Source: Megamerina dolium
Taxonomy: Eukaryota > Arthropoda > Insecta > Diptera > Megamerinidae
DNA: 64,000 nt
Assembly: GCA_963854835.1 (NCBI GenBank)
Contig: OY978529.1
Location: 42,404,055 to 42,468,054, forward strand
Direction of reading: 5' to 3'
The translations under genes were made by a program, and so were the position numbers. Below are positions 34,930 to 44,965 of this stretch, in pieces. The notes beneath the pieces are model-generated. The model had not been told where the DNA came from. It saw nothing but the letters and a program-made list of their open reading frames with translations, and did no database searches. Every line of letters begins with the position of its first letter. Positions within the stretch are counted from its first letter, which is position 1.

Positions 34930-36479
34930 TATGGTACATATATGTATTCCCAAAAGATTACCAAACCATTTCACGTATTCACATACCCTTACGTCAACTG
35001 TTCTTGCTAGTAAGTATATATGATAAATATACAAAAAAAAAGTGAGCACACAAATATACTCCATAAATGAGTCATATTCATTTTTGATATACTACCATTA
35101 TTAAATGTTCATTTATATATTTCCATCCTTTTGAAATGATGTTTATTTGACATACATCTTCAAAACATTAAAGTGACACTTGTTTTCCAAAGATGGCTGA
35201 TTACTTTTAAAGATGTTGTTTTGCGAAAAATTACATATACATCATAAGCTATTTATACTTATATACAATAATAAATTTTCAAATAAATAATTCATTCCTA
35301 TACATTACCAGTAGATGACGTTTGCAAAAATAGCAATATGAATAGGCGATATAATAAGGGAATTTATTTAGACATCGCGCACTAAGTATTGCTTCACCCT
35401 CATATCGTCGTTGTACAAAAAATTTACAATGCTAATTGAGCAATTCAGCAATCAGCTGTTTCCTCTCTACAGCTTTTTTATTGAACCATTTTTAGAGATA
35501 TATTGAAATAGGGGTGAAGTTATTGGTAATAATAGGAAATAAAATAATAGAGTTTAGGTTATGGTGCTCACATAACCTCATAATTATGAGATTAATTTCA
35601 AAGCCAATTTAAAGAATTGATATTTTTCTATTGCCTAAAAATCTGGTCCCCGCTGATTTGTATACCATTGTCAGGTACGTATAATACATATCAGAAACCA
35701 TCAATACTCAATATACTCAATAACTTTTGTTTTTGGAATTTCATTTGATAAATTCTAAATTAGATTTGACTATTCTTAAATCCACTTGATACTTTCTCAA
35801 ATGCATTCAACTAATCAGCAATATATGTTGCATGAAGTCCTGTTCGAAAACATTTACACTTTTTCATGAACTTCAAAGTTCAAATGGAATAGATTAAATA
35901 AATACATAGACACTTTAGGTATGAAGTATAGTCATACGAAACATCTAATATACCTACTATGTGTGTATACTGAAGCTAAATAATAAATGGTGTATTCGTC
36001 ATGTTGAGACATTTGTTTAATGGCAATTTACTTTGAAGGTGACAACCATAATGATGATAGTGATAATGATAATGGTAATGGAGATAATATTGCTGATGAC
36101 TATGAAGTTCAATTTCACAAGTCAGTGATGACACGCATCCTGATGAATAATGTATAGTTACCTATGTTGTATACTTTTGAAATTATTTCCTATTACATAT
36201 CTAGTATCTAGTATTCATCTATTTCATTGTGGGGAAGCAGGATGAGTAAACAATTTTTTGTTTGTTTTTTGTTTTTTGTTCACGACAATATCATTAAAAA
36301 TAAATTTGAAAATAAAATTATAAGAAAAAAAGTAAATCGTAAATAATTATGTTACTATAGTTATAAAAAATTTACAATATCATTTTTCATTCGATTGATA
36401 TTAAGAATTATATACATTAGCATGGGTGAAATTTTTAAACGGCTTGACTTTGGGGAAAAACTTAAAATTTTGATTGAAT
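34930..36479. other. Intergenic, no gene seen
   Basis: AT-rich. A GATAATGATAATGGTAATGG run sits near 36057-36085. No genes or element ends recognised. Confidence 0.6.
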
Positions 36480-36759
36480 TTAAAGCATTTCTTGCAAAAA
36501 ATGCCATTAAAAAATTCTATTTGGATGAATCCTGGACATTTATTGTCGATTTTCGGATTTTTTCGATGGATTTTGTATGAGAGTCCCCATAACGAGTGGC
36601 AATAGAAGATAAGTATGTGCAGAGAAAATGTTGAGGAGATGAAATGAATGCGGTCTGTCATACATTTCACCATTCTAGAGGTGATTCTTGTTGAGTTCTG
36701 TGAATACTTGTCGATTTTTCTGTTTTTTTTTTCAAGTAAGTATGTTTGGAGAAAATGTT

Positions 36760-37701
36760 TCTTACTTACTTACTTACTTATGTGGCCATAACAACCGAAT
36801 ATCGATTTAGGCCGAAAATAACATGCTTCGCCAGCCATCTCTGTTCTTCGCTAGCTGGCGCCAGTTAGAAATTCCAAGCGCCGTCAGGTTCTCCAGTACT
36901 TGGTCTTTCCACCGGAGGTTAGGTCTTCCTCTTTGCGTCGTCCTCCAGCGGGTTCCGAATATATCATCTTCTTAGCTGGAGCGTATTCTTCCATTCGCTC
37001 GACATGACATAGCCAGCGCAGCCGCTGGATTTTGATGCGCTTTACTATGTCAATATCGGCATACAGCTCGTACAGCTCATGGTTGTACCTTATTCGGTAC
37101 TCGCCACCAACGCAAATAGGTCCAAAGATCTTGCGTAGGACTTTTCTCTCGAAAACTCCAAGTATTCGCTCATCCGAAGTGGAAATTGTCCAGGCTTCAG
37201 CGCCATATGTTAGGACAGGCATGATGAGAGACTTGTAGAGTGTAGTTTTCGTTCTTCGAGAGAGGACTCGACTTCTCAATTGCTTACTCAGCCCAAAGTA
37301 ACACCTGTTAGCAAGAGTTATCCTACGCATGATCTCCAAGCTGACGTCATTACTGCTGTTAATGCTGGTTCCAAGATAGACAAAGTCCCTTACTACTTCA
37401 AAAGCGTAGTTGTCAACAGTGACGTGCTGTCCAAGACGCCGGGACTCTTTGTTTGTTGACACTAGATACTTCGTCTTGCCCTCGTTCACCGTGAGACCCA
37501 TCCGGCGCGACTCTCTTTCCAACTCTGAGAATGCTGCACTGACTGCTCGCGTGTTCATACCGACTATGTCAATATCGTCGGCATACGCTAACAGCATGAC
37601 ACTTTTGTTGAAGATAGTGCCATTATGTCGTAGATCAGCAGCTCGTATTATTTTCTCCATAATAAGATTGAAGAAGTCGCACGATAACGAATCACCTTTG
37701 A
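36760..37701 (-). pseudogene. RTE-like LINE copy C, 5'-truncated, 15-bp target duplication
   Basis: TTTGGAGAAAATGTT occurs at 36745-36759 and 37702-37716. The minus-strand reading frame (37660-36884) covers EKIIRAADLRHNGTIFNKS, the YADD box (LLAYADDIDIVGMN), YLGTSINSSNDVSLEIM, PVLTYGAEAWT and FERKVLRKIFGP. Near its end, a small deletion in the Arg-rich tract shifts the frame (GGRRKEEDLTSGG instead of RRRRGRPNL). The 3' tail is GGCCACATAAG followed by (TAAG)n. Nearly identical to copy B; recent. Confidence 0.92.
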
Positions 37702-38223
37702 TTTGGAGAAAATGTTAGGAAGGAAAAATTTAGGGGTGTCAGTTATACATTTTACCACCCTAGAGGCGACATCTGTCACACACTTATGGGATTATTTTGT
37801 CGATTTTCACATGTTTTTTCGGTTATTCTGTATGCGAGGCCCCATAAGCAGTGACAATAGAGGATAAATATGTTCAAAGAAAATGTTATAGAGGACAAAT
37901 TAATTGAGCTGGGTAATACATTTCACCGTTCTAAGGATAATGATTCCAGGGCTTTTTTTTTTTGTCGATGTTCAATACAACTGAAATTCAACAATTAAGC
38001 CTAAACCCCTAGAGAAGTAAACTTCATGAACGACTCCCATTCAATTTTCATTCTCAATATATTTTTCAAACGGACATACCCCGTTCCACCTCCCCTTTAA
38101 TGGGGCTTCCATACAAAATGAATAAAATTAAATAAAACCCGTTGGGAATCGACAATAGCTAGCCTTTGGAAATATATAGCCGATTGCTATTAATTTTTCT
38201 AACTCAATATTTGCTCTAAGCCA

Positions 38224-38417
38224 GGTTCCGTAGCATAGTGATTAGTGCGTTGGCCTTCTGATCTCTAGGTCGTCTTCTAAAATAACTCTGTGACAAAGCT
38301 CTGCTGTTAGGAACCGGCTAAAATAAGTAGGTCCAAACACAACACAACAGTAATGGAAGAGAAGCTCGGCCCAAGAGCCCATTGGGGCTTTAAATGCCAC
38401 ATATTTATTTTTATTTG
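38224..38417 (+). mobile_element. tRNA-derived SINE, copy 4 (internally deleted)
   Basis: The head GGTTCCGTAGCATAGTGATT and CCTTCTGATCTCTAGGTCGT joins directly to the distal body (CTTCTAAAATAACTCTGTGA), skipping the B box and about 120 bp. The 3' part has GAGAAGCTCGGCCCAAGAGC and the ATATTTATTTTTATTT tail. Without a B box it cannot be transcribed by pol III. Confidence 0.82.
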
Positions 38418-38960
38418 TAGAAGCGACACCTGTTACACATTTTTTTCGGTTATTTTGTAAGGGAGGCGCCATAGAGAGTGTCAATAGAAGATAAATATGT
38501 TCAAAGGCAATGTTAAAGAGGAAAATCTAATTGAGGTGAGTAATACATTTCACCGTTCTAAGGGTGAATCCTGTTTTTTTTTTTTGTTTTTTTGTTTTTT
38601 TGCTCATATTCAATACAATTGAAATTCGGCAGTTAACCCCATAGCTGTCCACGAATCGCTCCTAAAGATGTAAACTTTATGAACGACCCCCATTCAATTT
38701 TCCTTCTCAATATTTCTTCCAAACGTAAATACCACCTAGCATCACGTCTTAAAGCAGCTCCCATACAAAATGAACAAAATCAAAAAAAAATCCGTAAAAA
38801 ATCGACAATAACTAGAATGGTGAAATAAAATATATAGCCAATCGCCATTAATTTTTCTTCCATAACATTTGTTCTAAGTATACTTATCACATATCTCTAC
38901 TTCTTTGGTAGGCTCCCCTACAGAATTAATGGTTTTGTATAAATACGGAAAAAGTGGACG

Positions 38961-39774
38961 GATTAAAATTCAAAATTGATTTATGCTTCCTTGAAAATAA
39001 ATACTTGAAATGATCGAACTATTATGTTTTTCACTGAGCCAAATTGCCAAAATATTGCACCATACAATTTAACCCACCCTAACATAGGTACATACATATT
39101 ATATATCTTTAAAATTGTTCATCACAGTAATGATATATTTTGCATTTAAGTTCAAAGAATTGATTGTTGAAGTGATCATGTGTAAAATGTTTAATTTTTT
39201 TCTTTGATAAACTAACTAATTTTAGCAATGCAACAACTCAATTGTATAGAATGGTACTGGGCAACTTATTATATTTCTGGAAGAATTTTTAGATTTTTTT
39301 TTTCAGATAAATACTACGCGATGTGTGCCTCAGTAGACATCAGCCGAACTCAGTGAATTTTAGCGAAGTTATTAAAATTATGTGCTATCTGACATTGTCT
39401 TGCTGGAACAAAACATCTTTACTGTTCAGTATTCTGGCTACTTGAAGGCGTTTCGAATTTCTAGCTGGCTAAATTCGATCTAAATCGATTATCGGTTTTA
39501 ATGGCCACATAAGTAAATAAGTAACTATTCCGGTTAGTTTCGCTCAATCGCCCAATTGTATTAGTTCTGAACGGTCTCTTGGTTATTGATTTTAATCTCA
39601 AGTGTCATGACTGCAAAAAGCATTGATTTTTGTATGGGCTTCTTTGGCACTGTTCTCTTTATTATAGTTAGATTCCAAACTCTTGCGACCTTTTTAGAAA
39701 TCTACAATATTTTTTGCTAATCAATAATTCTTGATGTGCAGATTTGAATTAAATGATATATTTTTACCTTTGGA
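38961..39774. other. Intergenic, no gene seen, one small RTE scrap
   Basis: Apart from the RTE 3' remnant at 39478-39525 I see no genes or element ends. Confidence 0.55.
39478..39525 (+). mobile_element. RTE-like LINE 3' terminal remnant (copy E)
   Basis: CTAAATCGATTATCGGTTTT then AATGGCCACATAAGTAAATA AGTAAC is the 3' UTR end and (TAAG)n tail of the family seen at 20, 26, 36 and 56 kb. CTAGCTGGC just before matches the C-terminal coding area. It is too diverged and short to carry a frame. Confidence 0.7.
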
Positions 39775-40480
39775 TGGATGGATGTGAGTCAAGTGGCACC
39801 AGTAGAGTGGTACGCACCTAAACACTCAGGTTAAAGAAGCGCATTGTATTTAAAGCTAAGGAAAATGGGAGATAGTGGTAGGAATGGTAGGGATGGTAGG
39901 TGATTTTAATCTTCCCGAGATTTTTCCAGATTCTTTAACGAATCTGAATATCTCTTCCGGGGCTAGAGAATGGAATTTATCCATTCTTATAACATCAGAG
40001 CCAAAGATGCGAAATCTTACTCGAGCGAAGGCAGGGCAAACACAGAGGAAATGCTCTGTGCTGTCCTCCCCCTCCAAACAAGATATACATATTGGATCTC
40101 CAATGATACCTATGTTGGCCATATGTTGACCCCATGGATTATGTCTTGTAATGATTCCGACCATTAAGCGAACATCTTTCCTTCCAAGTTTCAAAAGAAA
40201 GTTCGACAGTTTTTTGTTTGGTCTTATCACAAAACACTTTATTTTACTTTTATTTTACTAAAATAATTGTTGATCCAGGTCATGATACCTGTCCCAGCGG
40301 CGTATCCGCTGAACCGCAGTTGACTAATTTATCGGCTATTTCATTACCTTGTACACCTCAGTGTCCAGGAACCCAGATAAGTATAAGGTTATTTTGTTTT
40401 ACAACCGAAATTAGCTTCATTTTACATTCATGAACAGCTTGGCTGTCACTGCAGACACCAATATGTTTGGTAATTTAATT
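39775..40480 (-). pseudogene. LINE 3' fragment: RNase H and C-terminal zinc-finger-like region
   Basis: The minus strand holds SDSQAVHECKMKLI and WVPGH, then a stop, then GVQGNEIADKLVNCGS (RNase H, about 40280-40460). A frame change follows, then a 124-codon frame (40230-39856): NKKLSNFLLKLGRKDVRLMV, GIITRHNPWGQHMANIGI, CISCLEGEDSTEHFLCVCPA and FARVRFRIFGSDV. The H/C spacing is the conserved tail of I/Loa-type LINE proteins. The 3' UTR ends near 39775 in an ATCC repeat. 5'-truncated and inactivated. Confidence 0.85.
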
Positions 40481-40495
40481 TAACATTTTCAAATG

Positions 40496-41949
40496 GTCCA
40501 TAGTTTGTAGTTTACACTACAAATGGTAGTATTTACCTCTGTATGGATACGAAATTGTTCGTCAATAAATGCGCATAATAAAATTAAACTTAAATTTATA
40601 TGCTTTTTCAATTAGTTATATCAAATAAATTCACAATCTATTGCTTTTCGAAGATAAAGTGATTTATTTAGATGATACCCCAAAATATATGCACGTGAGA
40701 AAACAATAATATTTGTTGTTGTTGTTGTTGTTTTTTTTTTTTTTTTTGTTTTTTCGTAATTTTCATTTTATTGTGTGAATATAATTTTCACACATTTTGA
40801 TTTTATTTCAAGCCTCCATTGTTATTAGCTTCATTTTCACAGCAACCTAACACCAAAAAATATCTCCTTTAAAAGATAAAAAAAAAAAACAAAATGCGAG
40901 CTTTTATTTTGATTTGATTTTCTCAACCCAGGAAGCACATTCTATGCGATTTTTTCCGTTTCAATTTACCTTTTCAGTAAGTATATGGTTGATAGGAATC
41001 ATTGCTATCGCCCTTTTTTGCTGCTGTTGTTGTTGTTGTTATTGGAGTAAAAAAAAATACGATGCTGTGTTTCCATAACGTTGACTCGATAGTAGCAGCA
41101 TTTTATCGCGTAAGACGGGTTGTTAGGTTAGGTTACACCTCAAAGGTTGCTTTTCGTCGCATGTATTTGCTTAGAGTTGAAAGGTTGTTAAGCAAAAATC
41201 ATTTGTGAACTCGATAAAAATATATAAAAAATATGTATGAGTGTGAATACAAGTGCGTACGTATGTATCACATTGATAATAAGGAACTTTTGTCAATTTA
41301 CGCATAAAATAAAACAAAGCACAAAAATTTTTAAGTACTTACTTTTGTTGTTGATTTCTATGGAAGGGTTTTATTTGAAAGTATATAAATCCAATTATTG
41401 TTTCCTACCTTTTTTTTGTTTTTCCCTCCACTCAATTACTATAGATATTATATTATTCCTTTTTCTATGATAATTTTTTAATTAGGTCCTTGGTCCTTTA
41501 AGCAGATTTGTTTCAAAATTATTTGACACACTTTTTTGCTGCCATTTCAATTGATTGGAAATTAATTAGAAAATATTTCACATAAAATCGATAAATATTT
41601 ATGTATGTACTTATAAAGGTTGAATTTCATTCGAAAGATACAAATTGTTACAATAGCAATAACAAATATAATTTGCGCTACCTTCTGTTTATGACATAGT
41701 ACACTTGATTTATGAATTCGAATTTTGTGCGATGGTATGCTCTCCACAATAAACAGAAACGTATGGCGTAAGTTCGTGATAGTTCTGGTATTTGGAATAT
41801 TATTAATTGAAAGTGTACTTATACATATAATTTACTTGTAATAATTTCAAATGTTAGGAACACTTGTTGGAGAAAATAAACAAAAACATTGAATTTTTTA
41901 CATTTTTTTATCTATTATTTTGAAAATATCTTAGTAAAGTGTTTTCCAT
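40496..41949. other. Intergenic, no gene seen
   Basis: AT-rich with GTT trinucleotide runs (40715-40730, 41023-41041) and long T tracts. A possible TTAGGTTAGGTTACACC motif near 41131 is a common fly intergenic word. No genes recognised. Confidence 0.55.
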
Positions 41950-41951
41950 TA

Positions 41952-43224
41952 GGGACATAACAATTTTGTATCTTTATATGAACGCACCCTTAAACTTTTT
42001 TTAGTCAACTGTCAATGTCAAAACGTTAGTTAAAGTCAACATTTTCATCATTGTAAAGTTCACGAACCAGCAATGTTTGGAAATTATTAAAAATTCCTAC
42101 CGAAATTCTAAGTCGGTGGTCGCAACTTTAAGAGCGCTTACTTCAATTTTCGACCGTAATAATCGTCCCACCCGACAAGCTGTGCGTACTTTAGTGGATA
42201 AATTCGAGTCCACATTTTCTTAATTGGACGTTCCAGTGCCAAAAAGATGTCGTACCGCTCGAAGCGAAGAAAATATCGCAGCCGTAAGTGCATCGATTCA
42301 AAATGAGCCAAATCAGTCGATTCCACGTCGTTCTGAAGAATTGGGCATCGCTCAAACGACACTGTGCCGTATTTTGCGAAAAGATCTTGGCCTACATGCT
42401 TACAAGATCAAATTGACTCAAGAACTAAAGCCACTTGATCATTTGAAATGCCGAAACTTCTCCAATTGAGCTCTGACGAAGCTTGAAGAAAATGACGAAT
42501 TTCGTCGAAAAATCATCTTCAGCGATGAAGCTCATTTCTGGCTCAATGGCTTTGTCAATAAGCAAAATATGCGTTATTGGTCAGCAACAAACCCACAAGT
42601 GCTTCTTGACACATCATTGCACCCGCAAAATGTTACTGTTTGGTGCGGTTTTCATGCCGGAGGTGTAATTGGGCCGTAGTTTTTCGTGGATGAAAACGAC
42701 CGTCATGTTACCGTCAATGGAGAGCGCTATCGTGCTATGTTGGAAGATTATTTGTGGCCAGAATTGGATGAACTTGACTTCAGCGATATGTGGTTTCAAC
42801 AAGACGGTGCCACTAGCCACACATCACACGTCACAATCGATTTATTGCAATGCAAATTCGGTGAACGTGTTATCTCGAGTAATGGTTCGGTCGAATAGCC
42901 GCCTCGTTCATGCGATCTAACACCATTGGATTTCTTTTTATGGGGCTTTATCAAGTCACTGGTTTATGCTAACAAGCCAGCAACTTTAGATGAGCTCAAA
43001 GATAACATCCAACGCGAAATTGCCAACGTTCCGGTCGAAATGTGTGGTAGAGTGGTGGAAAATTGGGTCCAAAGAATCGACCGCTGTAAACGGGCTCGTG
43101 GTGGTCATATGACCGAAATCGAATTTTATTCATAAAATGTAATGCTTGCAATATATCCACAATAAATTTGAACTCAATATCTCAAATATTTCTGTGTTTT
43201 ATTAATAGATAAAATTGTTATGTC
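41952..43224 (+). mobile_element. Rosa-like (DD41D) mariner, complete element
   Basis: The left end GGGACATAACAATTTT follows TA (41950-41951). The right end AAAATTGTTATGTC precedes TA (43225-43226). These short inverted ends frame a 1,273-bp element with one transposase reading frame. Length and ends are intact; only point mutations inactivate it. Confidence 0.85.
42059..43135 (+). pseudogene. Rosa-like mariner transposase with in-frame stops but no frameshift
   Basis: The transposase cuts and pastes the element at TA sites. One frame reads from FTNQQCLEIIKNSYRNSKSV (N-terminal DNA-binding domain) through GIAQTTLCRILRKDLG (second helix-turn-helix) to the catalytic domain: IIFSDEAHF (first Asp), MWFQQDGATSHT (second Asp), PPRSCDLTPLDFFLWG (third Asp), ending RGGHMTEIEFYS. 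About 41 residues separate the second and third Asp, the DD41D spacing of the rosa group. Four stops lie in that same frame: TAA after FESTFS (about 42221), TGA 42467-42469, TAG 42677-42679 and TAG 42896-42898. Several look like single changes (Trp before ALTKL and before PPRS, Tyr in GP.FF). The original start is not clear. Confidence 0.88.
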
Positions 43225-43226
43225 TA

Positions 43227-44566
43227 CTTTTGTTGACTTTTTTTGGCATTAATAATTTACTAAATTTAGCGATGTAAATGAATGATGAGTGTAAATATTT
43301 CATGAAAGAAATTTTCGTAAAATTTGATATTCAAACATCCAAATGAAATACTTAGCTCGTAATTTCATTTATACTAAAACGATAATTGACTATTTTCCTT
43401 GCCAAAAAAAATGAATATTGCGTCTACACAGCCGTTGTGTTTTTGTACTTCAAATTAAAGCAAAAAAAAAAAAAAACACAAAATATTTGCTATTACAAAT
43501 AGCAATGCTTTGACACTTTAATTGATTTTGTTTTAAAAACAATACTGATAATTATCATCAACTAGAAGAAGAAAATATATTTTTTTCATTAAAATCTCTG
43601 AAATTAAAAATTTTATAGAGGAGTTGTATTTTCGTACGTCAAGTGGGCAACAAAATTGCATTTTGACGTATTAAATAATTTTTTTTTTTTTTTTGTATCT
43701 CCTATAAAAAGGAGAAATATACCTTTTGTAATAAAATATGAGTCAGAAATTGTACAATAACATCGAAATACTTCGCATTAATTTCACGTTTACTTCGCGT
43801 ACATTGTGTTCGGTTAGAAAAATAACAGTGTCAGATGCAAGGTTGTATTTTTAAATTTAATTTTTTTTTTTTATTCGAATTTCGCCGTCTGTCTTTTTTG
43901 TAAGATAATGCGACAATTCTACTCACTATGCGATTATCATATAAATTCAATTTTTGGCAAAATTAGCAGAAAATTGCTTCATATAGTCATGGTATAAATT
44001 AATATTCGTCCAGTTTTCAATTAAATTCATTACTATCGACTTCCTTGACATGTTTTCCATACAAAAATTCGTCAAAAAGCCTATGCTAAATTTAAGATGG
44101 TCTTAATTTTGACTATAATTACAAGTCATATAATTTTTTTTAATTAAATTGAAATTTCTTGTGGCAATTTATATACTATTGGCACTATTGTGCTGCATAT
44201 TGGATGTGGAATTTTGCTGGATACCTTTTGATTAGTCAATTAATCAACAAATCACCATTATGGCATTACTCCATTAAGATTTGTGATCAGTTCTACCCTT
44301 TCGAAAAAATTACATTATTGATACCATCTCTGATTAATGTAAAATTATGTACAAACACAGAAATATTCCGCCTTCGACATCCATCCCATATTGATGTAGT
44401 CCTGGTCTGTTTTTCTAATGAATACGTCACCACTATTCGGAATTTGTTTACCTATTACTCAGAGATATACAAATTGATCGAAGTGAAGTTTGCATTTGGT
44501 TGTAATTTTAGCAACAAATCACTGCAAATATCTAGTTGAAAGAATCTTAAAGTTGCTTTCTATTAA
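43227..44566. other. Intergenic, one weak candidate ORF
   Basis: AT-rich. Nothing recognisable except the 126-codon ORF at 44159-44539, listed separately. Confidence 0.5.
44159..44539 (+). other. Uncharacterised 126-codon ORF, possible decayed host gene
   Basis: I do not recognise a family. The frame includes ITLLIPSLINVKLCTNTEIF and HIDVVLVCFSNEYVTTIRNL, which look more protein-like than most chance ORFs here. It lacks a true ATG start. In another frame just upstream, codons from about 44151 read KFLVAIYILLALLCCILDVE, a signal-peptide-like segment, so one reading is a frameshifted gene start for a secreted or receptor protein. At this base composition a chance ORF of this length is expected about once per window, so the evidence is thin. 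Confidence 0.18.
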
Positions 44567-44575
44567 CCTGAGGAG

Positions 44576-44956
44576 GTGGGTGCAGTAGCTCAGTGGTTAG
44601 TGAGTTGGCCTTCTCATCTGTAGGTCGTGCGTTCAATGCCTGGCTGAAGCATAACACAATTTAATATTGAAAAGATTCTTCTTTCGAACGGTACCCACAT
44701 GCCGACAAGAATTGTAAATTTTTCCAGCAGTAATAATTTGCCAAAAATGCTTCTTAAAAGAGCTCTGTAACAAAACTAAGTTGTAGTGATGTCACAAGGG
44801 TTCTGCCCTTGGGAACTGGCTAATATAAGTAGGTATCTGCTAATGCTGTCCAAATGTAACACGCACAAAAGATGCTCGGTGGTATCACCATGGGCATTTG
44901 TGGCCTAAGTGTGTCCTCTCAGAGAGAAGGCAGCCACATAACATAACCTAACCTAG
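44576..44956 (+). mobile_element. tRNA-derived SINE, copy 5 (alternative 3' tail, target duplication)
   Basis: The head TGGGTGCAGTAGCTCAGTGG is followed by a body that matches the family through GAACTGGCTAATATAAGTAG. The 3' part is different: ATCACCATGGGCATTTGTGG, CAGAGAGAAGGCAGCC and an ACATAACCTAACCTA tail. CCTGAGGAG flanks it on both sides (44567-44575 and 44957-44965). Confidence 0.85.
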
Positions 44957-44965
44957 CCTGAGGAG

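Larger units (their letters stand above)
36480..38960. repeat. Degenerate tandem repeats, family T4, locus 2, in both orientations
   Basis: From 36480 to about 37970 the repeats run in one orientation (TTGTCGATTTT, GTATG.GAG.CCCCATAA, AGATAA.TATGTT, ACATTTCACC.TTCTA). From about 38000 to 38960 they run the other way (CCCATACAAAATGAA, ATCGACAATA.CTAG, CATTAATTTTTCT). The switch lies near 37960-38000. An RTE LINE (36760-37701) and a SINE (38224-38417) interrupt the locus. Confidence 0.65.

Noticed and set aside
42614..42820. Minus-strand ORF inside the rosa-like mariner
   Set aside because: Shadow of the transposase reading frame.
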